Assembly: GCA_022447665.1 (NCBI GenBank)
Contig: JAKVAQ010000018.1
Location: 1-64,000, forward strand
From: Crocinitomicaceae bacterium
Lineage (GTDB): Bacteria > Bacteroidota > Bacteroidia > Flavobacteriales_D > Crocinitomicaceae
DNA: 64,000 nt
Direction of reading: 5' to 3'
In this document: positions 36,573 to 45,411 of the stretch, piece by piece
Layout of the letters: each line of letters starts with the position of its first letter
How positions within the stretch are numbered: the stretch's first letter is position 1
Made by a program: the position numbers and the translations under genes
The notes under the pieces: model-generated
Databases searched by the model: none
Told to the model about the DNA's origin: nothing
Seen by the model: the letters and a program-made list of their open reading frames with translations, nothing else

Positions 36573-37406
36573 ATGAAAACCATACTATTACCAACCGGTT
36601 TTTCTGAAAATGCATGGAGAGCATTGAGCTATGCAGCGTCTCTATTTGGAGCTGAACCATGTACTTATATTCTTTTAAATACCTACTCTGTTCCAATGGC
36701 AAATTCATTGGTAGATGTAGATGATTTTTATAAAGAAATGCACGGCGATTCGATGGATGAGCTGAAGAAGCTAGAAGAGGACTTTAAAAATTTAGATATC
36801 CACCCAAGTAGTGTGATTGAAATAAAAAGTGAGTCGGGCTATTTAGTTCCAGAGATTATTCAAATAGAAGAGTCGAGAAAAATTGATTTTGTAGTTATGG
36901 GTACAAGGGGTACTTCAGGACCGGGAGAATACTTCTTCGGAACCAATGCTAGTGAAGCTTTAAGTAAGTGTACTTGTCCGGTAATTTGTGTTCCTTTAAC
37001 GGCACAATTAGACCTTACAAAGGAGATTTTATTTGCTATTGATGCAGGAGGGATTAAATATATCTCTATGATTGAACCTATTATAGATATTTGTAAAAGG
37101 TTCGGATCTAAAATTCACTTTGGCTATGTCTCAGAGGAGTTGACAGATAAGGACAAAGAGGTTTAAGAATTGGATAAATATGTAATTGACAATTTTTACG
37201 GAGATGTTGATTACTCATTTGAGCACATCAAAGGAGTTATGGTAGAAGATGAGTTGTTGAACTATGCAAAAGTGAATCAGATAGACCTGATGGTAATGAT
37301 TAAACATGACCGTGGTTTTTGGGGGAACGTATTCCATAAGAGCTTAACTAAAACAACGGCTTTCCATACAGATGTGCCTTTGCTAGTGCTTCACGATAAA
37401 GCTTAA
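36573..37406 (+). pseudogene. Tandem UspA universal stress protein gene with an in-frame stop
   Basis: The frame has 278 codons including two stops and encodes two Usp domains. Domain 1 (MKTILLPTGFSENAWRALSY ... VVMGTRGTSGPGEYFFGTNA) is complete. Domain 2 begins EILFAIDAGGIKYISMIEPI and is interrupted by TAA at 37164-37166, then continues in the same frame with ELDKYVIDNFYGDVDYSF to a normal end (DVPLLVLHDKA). The total of about 276 residues matches Bacteroidota tandem UspA proteins. An A-to-T change in a Lys codon would produce the stop. As given it makes a 197-residue truncated product. Readthrough or sequencing error cannot be excluded. Confidence 0.8.
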
Positions 37407-37438
37407 ACCTTTACAGGGGGCTTAACGTTTTTTAATAT

Positions 37439-37735
37439 GTGAAACCAAATAAGCCTGATAATTGTGATACGTGTGGGAGAGAGGTAAAGCTTACCTTTCA
37501 TCATCTTGTACCGAAAAAGCTTCATAAAAAGCGCAGAACCATACTTAGGTATCCCGATGTTGACTTAAATCACCATGGAATCTGGGTGTGTAAAGATTGT
37601 CATAAAAAAATTCATCGTCTGTTTTCACATGATGAATTGTCGGAGACATATAATACCGTGGAGAAGTTGAAGGAACACGAAACTTTTGCTAAATTCCTTA
37701 AATGGGTTTCAAAACAAGATAAGCGTGTGAAATAG
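37439..37735 (+). CDS. HNH-type nuclease-domain protein
   Basis: This 98-residue protein starts with GTG. It has paired Cys ligands (CDTCGRE and WVCKDCHKKIH) and HHLVPKKLHKKRR, the beta-beta-alpha HNH core. Such small HNH proteins are common in Bacteroidota and need not be selfish elements. It ends with TAG, showing that TAG is used as a true stop beside the broken genes. DNA or RNA cleavage is a family prediction. Confidence 0.75.
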   Translation: MKPNKPDNCDTCGREVKLTFHHLVPKKLHKKRRTILRYPDVDLNHHGIWVCKDCHKKIHRLFSHDELSETYNTVEKLKEHETFAKFLKWVSKQDKRVK

Positions 37736-37742
37736 TTTCGAG

Positions 37743-38957
37743 TTATGGTTTTCTCGTAGTTATTACTTCAACTTCACCATGAAGTGTCTTATGAACGGGG
37801 CATTTATCAGCAATTTTCATCAATCGTGTAATCTGCGAATCATCAAGGTCACCCGATAGTTTTATCTCGCGTTTAAATACATCAATTTTGCTTTCGGGAT
37901 TTTCTACATTTTCACATGATACACAGTGTTCTTTTCCGTGCTCAACAAATACTTCAATTTCTGAGAGTTTCTAACCTTTTCTTTCCGAATACATTTTAAC
38001 CGTCATTGCTGTACAGGCTATTAACCCTGCTGAAACAAGCTCATACGGAGAAGGTCCTAAATCATCTCCTCCCACTTTCTTGGGCTCATCTGCGATTAAG
38101 CTATGTTTAGGGGTGTTTATATGAGTAGTGTATCCTTCCCCCGGTAAGGTTCCAATAACTCCATTGTCCAACTTTTTAGCATCAATATTATCTAGATTAA
38201 GATAACGCTCGGCCCATTCTGCTATTAGTCTTCCTACATACAATGAATCGGTTTTTCTCGAAAGTAGGTGATCGGAGCCATCTAATGAAATAAAGCTTTT
38301 AGGAGCACTGGCTCTTTGAAAAATTTCAAGATCATTTTCAAATTCTACAATATCATCCTTGGGTGCATGAATAACCAGTAGCGGTTTATCTACATGACCT
38401 AAAATCCGAGGTAAATTACATGCTTCAAGATCTTGAATGAAACGATGTCCTATTTCAAATGGCCTTCCTCCAATATTAACTTCTGCTTTCCCTTTTTCAA
38501 TTATCTCTTCTAAGCTATTTTTTAAAAGGAGCTGTACGTGTTGCGGCGCGGCTGGAGCACCAATTGTAGCATAGGCTTTGATACTAGGTATTTCTCTGGC
38601 AGCATAAATAACAGCTGCGCCACCTAAGGAATGACCAATTAACATAGTTGGCGCTATACTTTTCTCTATCTGAAGATAGTTTGATGCTGAAACTAGGTCT
38701 TGAAGATTTGAAGTAAAAGTTGTTTCTGAGAAATCTCCTTCGCTCTCACCAAGCCCTGTAAAGTCAAACTTCAGTACTGCTATACCTTTGTCTATAAGTC
38801 CTTCCGTAATATTTCGAATCGCCAATAAATTCTATGTGCAGGTAAAGCAATGCGCAAATATTGCAAGCTCTTTTGTTTTGGTATGATCCGGTGTCTCTAG
38901 GATTCCGGCTATTTTCTCGTTTTGAAGATTCTCAAAGGTTATTTTTTCTCTAGCCAT
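37743..38957 (-). pseudogene. Bifunctional alpha/beta-hydrolase-OsmC gene with two in-frame TAG codons
   Basis: The frame is continuous for 405 codons from ATG 38957 to TAA 37743, interrupted only by TAG at 38832-38834 and TAG at 37972-37974. The order is an N-terminal hydrolase (KELAIFAHCFTCT-stop-NLLAIRNI, then LKFDFTGLGESEG, IGHSLGGAA with nucleophile Ser, LVIHAPKDDIVEF, DGSDHLL), then an OsmC-like domain (TPKHSLIADEPKKVGGDDLGPSPYELV shortened; YSERKG-stop-KLSEIEVFVEH; ADKCPVHKTLHG with resolving Cys). Related proteins have Lys and Trp at the stop positions, so AAG-to-TAG and TGG-to-TAG changes explain them. The OsmC half normally detoxifies peroxides. Confidence 0.82.
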
Positions 38958-38986
38958 GCTTATAAGTCGTATAGAAATAAAACACC

Positions 38987-40228
38987 TTAATCATTGATTA
39001 GTTTTTTTAATCGAAAGCTGGCGATAATTCCAATGAGGGCAAAGAAAGAGACAGTAGCAAAGATCATTTGAAAACCGTAATTGATTGGGTAGTTATCGAG
39101 AAGATGACCCGTGTAGGGGCCGTAAAACACGTCAGGTAAATAACCTATAATTGACACAATGCCTATGGCGGTTCCCATGAGATGATATGGTATTTTTCCT
39201 TCACGCAAGGCGGCAAAGTAAATCGCACGAATGGCGTATACCCCTGCACCAAATAACCCAATAGAAGCAATAAACAGGATTGACATCGATAATAATTCAC
39301 TCAAAGGAATAGTGACGGCTCCTATTAGAGTGCCTGTAAAGCTTAGTAGGAGTAAGTTCGATACTCCTTTTTTATCGGCAATAAACCCGATAGATATTCC
39401 TGTTAATGGTCTTAAGTATAATAAGACAGTTCCTAGTTGAGCGGCTTCTTCTTCGTTATATCCCAATATTTCATTGGCGTATTGCGGCAGAAAATCAGTA
39501 GACTTATATCCTAGGTATCCACAAAAAATAATGATCATTATCCACCACAAAAATTTATATTCGAGCACAGAAAGAACATCTTTAATAGAAATGTTTTGTG
39601 ATACCCCTTCTTTAGAATCTTTCATGAGTACAAGCACGAGCATGCCTACTCCTAAAACAATAATTGATGAGATGATTAATACCCTTTTAAAGGCGTGTAA
39701 AAGAACTTCAGGATCTTCAGCACTTTCTTCTGGAATTAACATGCTAAAGACAAGTACACCTAATAAACCGAAAGAAGCCCCAACTAATCCTCTTCCTCCA
39801 TCCAAAATTCCAAAGGCCTTTCCTTGACTATTATTTCCTCCCCAAATAGCAGTAGCTTTTAGCATGGCTGCCCAAAACATGAAGATGCTGGTAAATCCCC
39901 AGTAACCATATAGAAAAAGTAAGCCCGTATAATTCGGTGTTGTGTAAATGTAAAAACCTCCCAAAGAGGTTAGAATTAATGCTGTGCCCATGAGTTTGCG
40001 CTCAGAAAACTTATCTGCCAATGTACCTCCAAATAAATAAGAGATTAAAGCAACCGTTCCATAAACTGAGAAGCAGGTACCAATTTCAGTATTATTAATA
40101 TCTAAAGATGATAAATAAGTGGGGCGAAATATTCGAGGAAGAACAAAGGGAAGTATAAAAATACTTTCACCAGCCAACACTAGGAGTGTGATTTGTACAG
40201 TACGCGATATTCCTGAGTAATCTTTCAA
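38987..40228 (-). CDS. Major facilitator superfamily transporter
   Basis: This 413-residue protein has about 12 hydrophobic segments. It contains an MFS loop 2-3 motif variant (GGTLADKFSERKLMG) and a second at the domain boundary (IGFIADKKGVSN). The substrate cannot be read. It follows the hydrolase-OsmC gene on the minus strand with only 29 bp between, so it may be upstream in the same transcript. Confidence 0.85.
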   Translation of the reverse strand: MKDYSGISRTVQITLLVLAGESIFILPFVLPRIFRPTYLSSLDINNTEIGTCFSVYGTVALISYLFGGTLADKFSERKLMGTALILTSLGGFYIYTTPNYTGLLFLYGYWGFTSIFMFWAAMLKATAIWGGNNSQGKAFGILDGGRGLVGASFGLLGVLVFSMLIPEESAEDPEVLLHAFKRVLIISSIIVLGVGMLVLVLMKDSKEGVSQNISIKDVLSVLEYKFLWWIMIIIFCGYLGYKSTDFLPQYANEILGYNEEEAAQLGTVLLYLRPLTGISIGFIADKKGVSNLLLLSFTGTLIGAVTIPLSELLSMSILFIASIGLFGAGVYAIRAIYFAALREGKIPYHLMGTAIGIVSIIGYLPDVFYGPYTGHLLDNYPINYGFQMIFATVSFFALIGIIASFRLKKLIND

Positions 40229-40248
40229 CTGATCTCAAGATACTCAAT

Positions 40249-40998
40249 CTAGTCGATAGTTTTGGAAGAATCCGCAAGGAGAGCATTAAGATCATTTAAT
40301 TCTTTATGGCTTAAATCACGCCATTGACCAACGGGCAGGTCAAGCTTTATATTCATAATGCGAATACGTTTTAGCTTTTTTACCTCGTAATCTAGATGCT
40401 CACACATTCTTCGGATTTGACGATTTAAGCCTTGTGTAAGCACTATTTTAAACACACGATTACTTACTTTTTCTACTTTACATTTACGCGTAATTGTGTC
40501 AAGAATGGGGACGCCATTTCTCATTTTATGTAAGAATTTGTCGGTAATATCTCTGTTTACAGTAACCATGTATTCTTTTTCGTGATTGTTTCTAGCGCGT
40601 AAAATTTTGTTCACAATATCACCGTCATTAGTTAGGAGAATAAGGCCTTCGCTTGGTTTATCTAGCCTGCCGATAGGGAAAATTCGAGAAGGGTAGTTAA
40701 TGAAATCAATAATATTATCTTTTTCTCTCTTTTGATCTGTGGTACAAACAATACCAATAGGCTTGTTTAGCATTATGTAAACCGGCTTTTCCTGATTCAA
40801 CTGAACCAACTTTCCATCCACTTTTACGGTGTCGGTCGGTGAGATCTTTGTTCCAAGTTCAGGTACTTTATCATTTATGGTAACCCTTCCCTCATCAATA
40901 AGCTTATCAGCCGCTCTTCTTGAGCAGTATCCAGCCTCTGTGAGGTACTTGTTAATTCGTATGAGATTTTCTGCAGACAATGGAATTCTTTGTCGCAA
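40249..40998 (-). CDS. rluF: 23S rRNA pseudouridine synthase RluF-like
   Basis: The 249-residue protein has an S4 RNA-binding domain (LIRINKYLTEAGYCSRRAAD ... VTINDKVPELGTKI) and the RsuA/RluF catalytic domain: VYIMLNKPIGIVCTTD, IFPIGRLDKPSEGLILLTND with the catalytic Asp in GRLD, LTQGLNRQIRRMCEHL. Long S4 and QGLNRQIRRM features suit RluF (U2604) over RsuA. It is cytoplasmic. It sits between the MFS gene and the sigma factor/barrel pair, on the same strand, 12 bp after the barrel gene. Confidence 0.87.
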   Translation of the reverse strand: MRQRIPLSAENLIRINKYLTEAGYCSRRAADKLIDEGRVTINDKVPELGTKISPTDTVKVDGKLVQLNQEKPVYIMLNKPIGIVCTTDQKREKDNIIDFINYPSRIFPIGRLDKPSEGLILLTNDGDIVNKILRARNNHEKEYMVTVNRDITDKFLHKMRNGVPILDTITRKCKVEKVSNRVFKIVLTQGLNRQIRRMCEHLDYEVKKLKRIRIMNIKLDLPVGQWRDLSHKELNDLNALLADSSKTID

Positions 40999-41010
40999 AA
41001 GTAGGGATTC

Positions 41011-42291
41011 CTAAAAGAAATAGCTTAATCCTAACCCTGCATGTGTGTACTGCATTTTACGGCGAAAAGGAGCATCATTAGTCATTTCACCGAAAACAGG
41101 CGTGTACTGAACTACAGCGGTACCATAAATATTCTTAGTGATAGGGTAGTGCGCTCTCATTCCAAGAGATAGATTTAAGAATGACTTTTTGAAGATATCG
41201 TCATTACGAGTGTACTCCACCAAGCTATTGTCTTCAATATACGCTCCGTTAGAACGAAGTAGCGAATTAAATCTTCCTTGCGCAAAAATATCTAGCTTTA
41301 ATTTATTGATGTCAATTTGAGTGCCTAGTCCAATTCTTAAGGTCGCATAAGAAAGCTTATTTTTACCTGAATAGTCATATTCTACTAATGCATTTGAAGC
41401 ACTCGTGTAATTAAAGTTTTCATTAAATTCAGAATACCCTAGTCCAGCACTGAGTGTTAAAAATGACTTTGTTCTATAGGTTAAATCAATATTCGTTTCT
41501 GAAGAAAGTAATTGCTTTGTTCCAGTCTCATACATATCCGCGTCCCCAAAAGCTGGATTCGAGTAGAATGCATTATGCATGTTCAGTCCTGATTCTGCAG
41601 TGATGTACCAATAGTTAGGGTATTCAGGAAGTTCAGGGATTTCTACTTTAGGATCCTGCGAAATTCCGAAAACGTATATATTCTTATCATTTACACTCGT
41701 TTCTTCTGCCTCTTGGTTTTCTAAATCGTTCTCATTGTAACGATTTGGAGAAATAATTTCAACTTTAGGAGTTGCTAATTCATTTGCACCGTTGGTGTTT
41801 CCTCCTCTCGGAATGATTTCTGTTTTTGTATAATTCAAGTTAGAAGAGGTATGAACTAAATTGCTATTTGAGTTCGAGACTTTTTGAGAATTGCTTGGGT
41901 TTATAGTAGCAGAAGGATTTTGATTTAAAGTCGTTTCAGGAATCACCGAAATATCTGCGTTTTCGTTAGTCTGATTTGTCAATTGGGAATTCGTTAAGTC
42001 TGTATAGTTGGTTTTAATTCCAGAACTGGCAATGTTATCATTGTAGGCTGCGGAAAAAATCGAAACATCAGTTTTTCCGTAAGCTTCCTCAATGTTTGAA
42101 CTGTTAATAAGCAGAAAAGAAGCTACCGCAACGCCTGTTAAGCCAAGACCACCTAGAATCCAAGTTCCTAATCCAATTCCAGTACCTATTACTTTTGTCA
42201 AGTTTTCCTTGACATGTGCAGGTGCTTTTGTAGATTCTTGGCCGTAAGCTTCGCGAGTAAACTCGTCGATATTTTTGAACATCTTAGCCAT
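41011..42291 (-). CDS. Inner-membrane-anchored protein with C-terminal OM beta-barrel-like domain
   Basis: The 426-residue protein has a cytoplasmic N-terminus (~35 residues, FKNIDEFTREAYGQESTKAP), one membrane helix (VIGTGIGLGTWILGGLGLTG), a ~130-residue Asn/Ser/Thr-rich linker, and a C-terminal ~200-residue part with alternating strands that ends HAGLGLSYFF, an outer-membrane barrel ending. The N-terminal layout is like that of Bacteroidota anti-sigma-type proteins. It overlaps the ECF sigma factor by 8 bp. I infer a sigma-factor partner that may sense barrel folding or state. No named family is assigned. Confidence 0.6.
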   Translation of the reverse strand: MAKMFKNIDEFTREAYGQESTKAPAHVKENLTKVIGTGIGLGTWILGGLGLTGVAVASFLLINSSNIEEAYGKTDVSIFSAAYNDNIASSGIKTNYTDLTNSQLTNQTNENADISVIPETTLNQNPSATINPSNSQKVSNSNSNLVHTSSNLNYTKTEIIPRGGNTNGANELATPKVEIISPNRYNENDLENQEAEETSVNDKNIYVFGISQDPKVEIPELPEYPNYWYITAESGLNMHNAFYSNPAFGDADMYETGTKQLLSSETNIDLTYRTKSFLTLSAGLGYSEFNENFNYTSASNALVEYDYSGKNKLSYATLRIGLGTQIDINKLKLDIFAQGRFNSLLRSNGAYIEDNSLVEYTRNDDIFKKSFLNLSLGMRAHYPITKNIYGTAVVQYTPVFGEMTNDAPFRRKMQYTHAGLGLSYFF

Positions 42292-42844
42292 TTATTATCC
42301 TCTCTCGTGTAATTTTCAGTTCTTCCAACTTGTCTTGAATCATTTTACGAGCCTTAAAAAGTTGTGTTTTAGACGTGCTAACACTAACATTTAAGTATTC
42401 CGCGATTTCCTGGTGCTTTAGATTTTCAAATACATACAAGTTAAAAATGGTTCTGTAACCATCAGGCATTTCGCGTAAAATGTCCAAGATCAAATCTTTA
42501 AAATCTAGCTTTTCCTCTTCAAAGTCCACAGCAATTTCAACTTCTTCAACAAAGTGTGGTTCTCCTTCATCTACAAACTGCATCTTCTTCGCTCTGAAAT
42601 GATTTATAGCTTCGTGAATTACAATTCTTTTAATCCATGCTCCCAGTTCATACTCAAGATTGAATAATTGGCGCTTTTGATAAACTCTTAAAAAGGCATC
42701 TTGCAGAATGTCTGCTGCCTCGTCATGGTTTCTGGTGTAACGCAAACAAACATTGAACATGGCATCACAATACTTGTCGTACATAATACCGAAGGCTTTT
42801 TTATTGCCTTGTACAAATTTTCGTTTTAGTTTATTTTGGTCCAA
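42284..42844 (-). CDS. ECF-family RNA polymerase sigma factor
   Basis: This 186-residue sigma-70-family protein has a region 2 (FGIMYDKYCDAMFNVCLRYT, DEAADILQDAFLRVYQKR, WIKRIVIHEAINHFRAKK) and region 4 (MPDGYRTIFNLYVFENLKHQ, IAEYLNVSVSTSKTQLFKAR). Length and layout are those of ECF factors. Its stop overlaps the start of the membrane/barrel protein by 8 bp, so the pair is co-translated. It would direct RNA polymerase to envelope-related genes; the target promoter is unknown. Confidence 0.93.
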   Translation of the reverse strand: MDQNKLKRKFVQGNKKAFGIMYDKYCDAMFNVCLRYTRNHDEAADILQDAFLRVYQKRQLFNLEYELGAWIKRIVIHEAINHFRAKKMQFVDEGEPHFVEEVEIAVDFEEEKLDFKDLILDILREMPDGYRTIFNLYVFENLKHQEIAEYLNVSVSTSKTQLFKARKMIQDKLEELKITRERIING

Positions 42845-42918
42845 AAACTGTAGTTTATCTCTTGAAAAAACAAGATACTAATAATATTACACAAAAGAAA
42901 GACTAAGGGTTGTCTTAA

Positions 42919-43803
42919 CTATTCAATTGATATAACGCGAACATCATAAACGATGTTGGTGTTTCGGGGTACTAAATCTTGAAGTCCAGCCTTTCCGTAG
43001 GCTAGAGAGGTAGGAATCTCTATAAAAGCATTATCGCCTGCAGAAAGAACACTCATGCCTTGATGAAGGCCCTCAACAACATTATCGTTCTCAAAAATCA
43101 TAGTGAATGGTTCTCCGTTTTGGTAGGAATTGTCATACATTTTTCCTTCCTCACCAACAGTGTAAGCGAAATAATCAAATGTGATTTTTTGACCCTTGGT
43201 AGGTTTTCCTTCCACGGTAGTGTTTTGCCAGATATATACTTTTACTCCTTCATCAAGTATAATCGGTTTGATTTTTTCAACTATCTCAATATCAACGATA
43301 AGGTCTGCTTCAGGAGGAACAATTGAGGAATAACCATTTTCCCCATAGCCTAGTGCGTTGGGAATCATTATTCTACCTTCGTCACCAATATTCATTTCTA
43401 GTAAGCCAGTTTCCCAGCCTGGTACCATCATACCTATATTTGATTTTAACGGTACAGGTTTGCCAATTTTATCGTTGTTGTCGTATTCATCACCGCCTGC
43501 GACACGGGCATGGTAGTTGACCATTACAACATCATTCACTTCAATAGGGTTATTTTCTTTCTTTGTCCATTCTACGCGCAGTCCTGACTCTGCTTGCCAT
43601 ACCATATCATTTGGTGCTCCATTTACAGAGTCTGGCAGAATTAAAGGGTCTACCTCTTCAATTGTTATTAGTGTTGAGTCGATTAAACGATTCCCTAAGC
43701 TGTCTGAATCATTTGATCCCGAGTTTTGAACCCCTTCTAGTTCACAGGAGGCTACGATTAAAAGTGCAAGTAGGCTAAGAGTTTTCACTTTCATTTTTTT
43801 CAA
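42919..43803 (-). CDS. Tandem FKBP-type peptidyl-prolyl isomerase, lipoprotein
   Basis: The 294-residue lipoprotein (lipobox LLIVASCE) has two FKBP domains. The first has VNYHARVAGGDEYDNN, GWETGLLEMNIGDEGRIMIP and LGYGENGYSSIVPPEADLIV; the second has FDYFAYTVG, GLHQGMSVLSAGDNAFIEIP and LAYGKAGLQDLVPRNTNIVY. These catalyse prolyl isomerisation or chaperone outer-membrane and surface proteins. The gene overlaps the upstream GldI-like gene by 29 bp, so the two are tightly coupled. Confidence 0.88.
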   Translation of the reverse strand: MKKMKVKTLSLLALLIVASCELEGVQNSGSNDSDSLGNRLIDSTLITIEEVDPLILPDSVNGAPNDMVWQAESGLRVEWTKKENNPIEVNDVVMVNYHARVAGGDEYDNNDKIGKPVPLKSNIGMMVPGWETGLLEMNIGDEGRIMIPNALGYGENGYSSIVPPEADLIVDIEIVEKIKPIILDEGVKVYIWQNTTVEGKPTKGQKITFDYFAYTVGEEGKMYDNSYQNGEPFTMIFENDNVVEGLHQGMSVLSAGDNAFIEIPTSLAYGKAGLQDLVPRNTNIVYDVRVISIE

Positions 43804-44326
43804 CTTTAATTAATTCAATATCATAAATAACGGTCGATAGAGGTGGGATTTTATCAGTATCACCAATCAACCCATGTGCCATATGGCTTGGTAGTATGAA
43901 TTTTGCTTTGTCGCCCGCCTTCATGAACTTAATCCCCTCGTGTAGCCCACTTTCTACATCTGTTTTTTCAACCATAAATGATTCAGATCCGTTTTCCTCA
44001 CTCGTGTAGCAGATTGTTCCATCTAAAAGTGAAATTTCGAAACGTACATGGGCAATATCATCTACTTTGGCTGAGTCCCCGCTTTCTGAGTTGTAATAAA
44101 CCATGTAGCGCAAACCCGTCCCTGTTTCAGTCATGTTCCAATCTGGTCGTCGCTCTAAAAAAGCATCAATCTCTGCATTTTCTTCCTGCGCGAATGTCGC
44201 ATTCATATCACTCGATACTTCCTGATTCCAATGATCCAATAAATCAATTTCCGGCTCTTCTTGAACCTCCTCAGCACAACTAAAGAGTAAAATAAGGAAT
44301 AGGGGAGTGGACTTAAGAAATTTCAT
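43775..44326 (-). CDS. gldI: GldI-like FKBP lipoprotein
   Basis: This 183-residue lipoprotein (lipobox LLFSCAEE) has one FKBP domain: ADVRF-type strand AHVRFEISLLDGTICY, GLHEGIKFMKAGDKAKFILP, MAHGLIGDTDKIPPLSTVIY. It resembles GldI, the gliding-associated peptidyl-prolyl isomerase of flavobacteria. Its position between a DHH phosphoesterase gene and a second FKBP fits that neighbourhood. The gldI name is tentative; gliding was not otherwise assessed here. It overlaps nrnA by 14 bp. Confidence 0.68.
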   Translation of the reverse strand: MKFLKSTPLFLILLFSCAEEVQEEPEIDLLDHWNQEVSSDMNATFAQEENAEIDAFLERRPDWNMTETGTGLRYMVYYNSESGDSAKVDDIAHVRFEISLLDGTICYTSEENGSESFMVEKTDVESGLHEGIKFMKAGDKAKFILPSHMAHGLIGDTDKIPPLSTVIYDIELIKVEKNESENS

Positions 44327-45347
44327 TAAATGTGGCTTTATTCTTATTAACGAAGTTAGGCAGAATTGTTACCAGTTTATGAAGAGCGGAATTCATTTTT
44401 CCAACAACTTTTCCTCCTGCAGCGTTCAAGTGTCCACCACCTTCAAAATGCTCTTGAGCCAATTGATTTACAGGGATTTTCCCTTTTGACCTAAACGAGA
44501 TTTTTACAATTTCTACATCTTCTTTGAGAAAAACAGCCATCTTCACTCCTTTTATTCCGAGTGCTCGATTTACTAACCCTTCTGTGTCTCCTTTTTTTGC
44601 ATCGAATTTTGCAAGTTCTTCTTGCGTTAAGGAGATATAAGCCACTTCCAAGTCCTTTTTAATAACGAGTTTTTCTAATAAAGTATAACTCGTAAGTTTT
44701 ATTTGATCCTCAGTTGTTTGATCAAAAACACGTTCATGAATCTTGCTTTGATCCAAGCCTATTTCCAGAAGGTGAGCGCCAATTCTGTGTGTTTTACTCG
44801 TAACAGACGAAAACCTGAAAGATCCCGTATCAGTCATTATTCCTGTGTAAATACAAGCCGCACAATCTAGGTTTAAACTCTCTAGTTTGTCCTGACTTTC
44901 AATAAATTCAAAGATTAATTGAGCAGTTGAACAAACAGGAGGTTCTGAAATGTAAGCGTCAAAGAATTCAAGGTCAGGATTAAGATGATGATCAATCATT
45001 ACTTTCTTTCCCTCAAAGTTTCGCAGAAGGTTTTCCATTTTTCCAACTCGGGTAGGGGAGTTGAAATCAAGACAAATAAGTAGGTCAGCTCGGTTAAGAT
45101 GATTCTCAACATCAGCGGAAGACTCTTCATGCGTGTGGATGTCAGAAAACCCTGGCATCCATTCTAAAAAGTCGGGTGCTTTATCTGGGTGGCAAACAGT
45201 AGAGTCTATACTTAAGGCGCTTAGAAAGTGGTATAATGCTAAACTAGATCCAATACTGTCACCATCAGGAGCTTTATGAGCAACGATAACAATGTTTTCA
45301 GCATTGGTTATTAATTCGAAAATTTGATTTGCACTTTCTTGATTCAT
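44313..45347 (-). CDS. nrnA: DHH-family bifunctional oligoribonuclease / pAp phosphatase
   Basis: The 344-residue protein has the DHH motifs AHKAPDGDSIGSSLALY, LICLDFNS, VMIDHHLNP and TGIMTDTGSF, and the DHHA1 end EHFEGGGHLNAAGG. NrnA degrades oligoribonucleotides of 2-5 nt and dephosphorylates pAp, using Mn2+. It is cytoplasmic. It is first of a three-gene transcript with the two FKBP lipoproteins (overlaps of 14 and 29 bp). Confidence 0.87.
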   Translation of the reverse strand: MNQESANQIFELITNAENIVIVAHKAPDGDSIGSSLALYHFLSALSIDSTVCHPDKAPDFLEWMPGFSDIHTHEESSADVENHLNRADLLICLDFNSPTRVGKMENLLRNFEGKKVMIDHHLNPDLEFFDAYISEPPVCSTAQLIFEFIESQDKLESLNLDCAACIYTGIMTDTGSFRFSSVTSKTHRIGAHLLEIGLDQSKIHERVFDQTTEDQIKLTSYTLLEKLVIKKDLEVAYISLTQEELAKFDAKKGDTEGLVNRALGIKGVKMAVFLKEDVEIVKISFRSKGKIPVNQLAQEHFEGGGHLNAAGGKVVGKMNSALHKLVTILPNFVNKNKATFNEIS

Positions 45348-45362
45348 CCTTTTAAAAATAAA

Positions 45363-45390
45363 AAACCCTGACGTGCTATGCAGTCAGGGT
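45363..45390 (-). terminator. Rho-independent terminator after the secreted protein gene at 45412
   Basis: Arms AACCCTGAC (45363-45371) and GTCAGGGTT (45382-45390) pair perfectly around a 10-nt loop. On the minus strand the stem is followed by a T-rich run. It separates the genes at 45412-46870 from nrnA. Confidence 0.88.
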
Positions 45391-45411
45391 TACAAATTTA
45401 GAGTATTCTAT

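Noticed and set aside
37439-37735. HNH gene as part of a selfish element
   Set aside because: There are no flanking repeats or phage-type neighbours; small HNH genes of this kind are common single genes in Bacteroidota.
36573-38957. Genetic-code change with TAG or TAA read as sense
   Set aside because: Many intact genes in the window end in TAG or TAA, including the HNH gene between the two broken ones. Point mutation or error is simpler.
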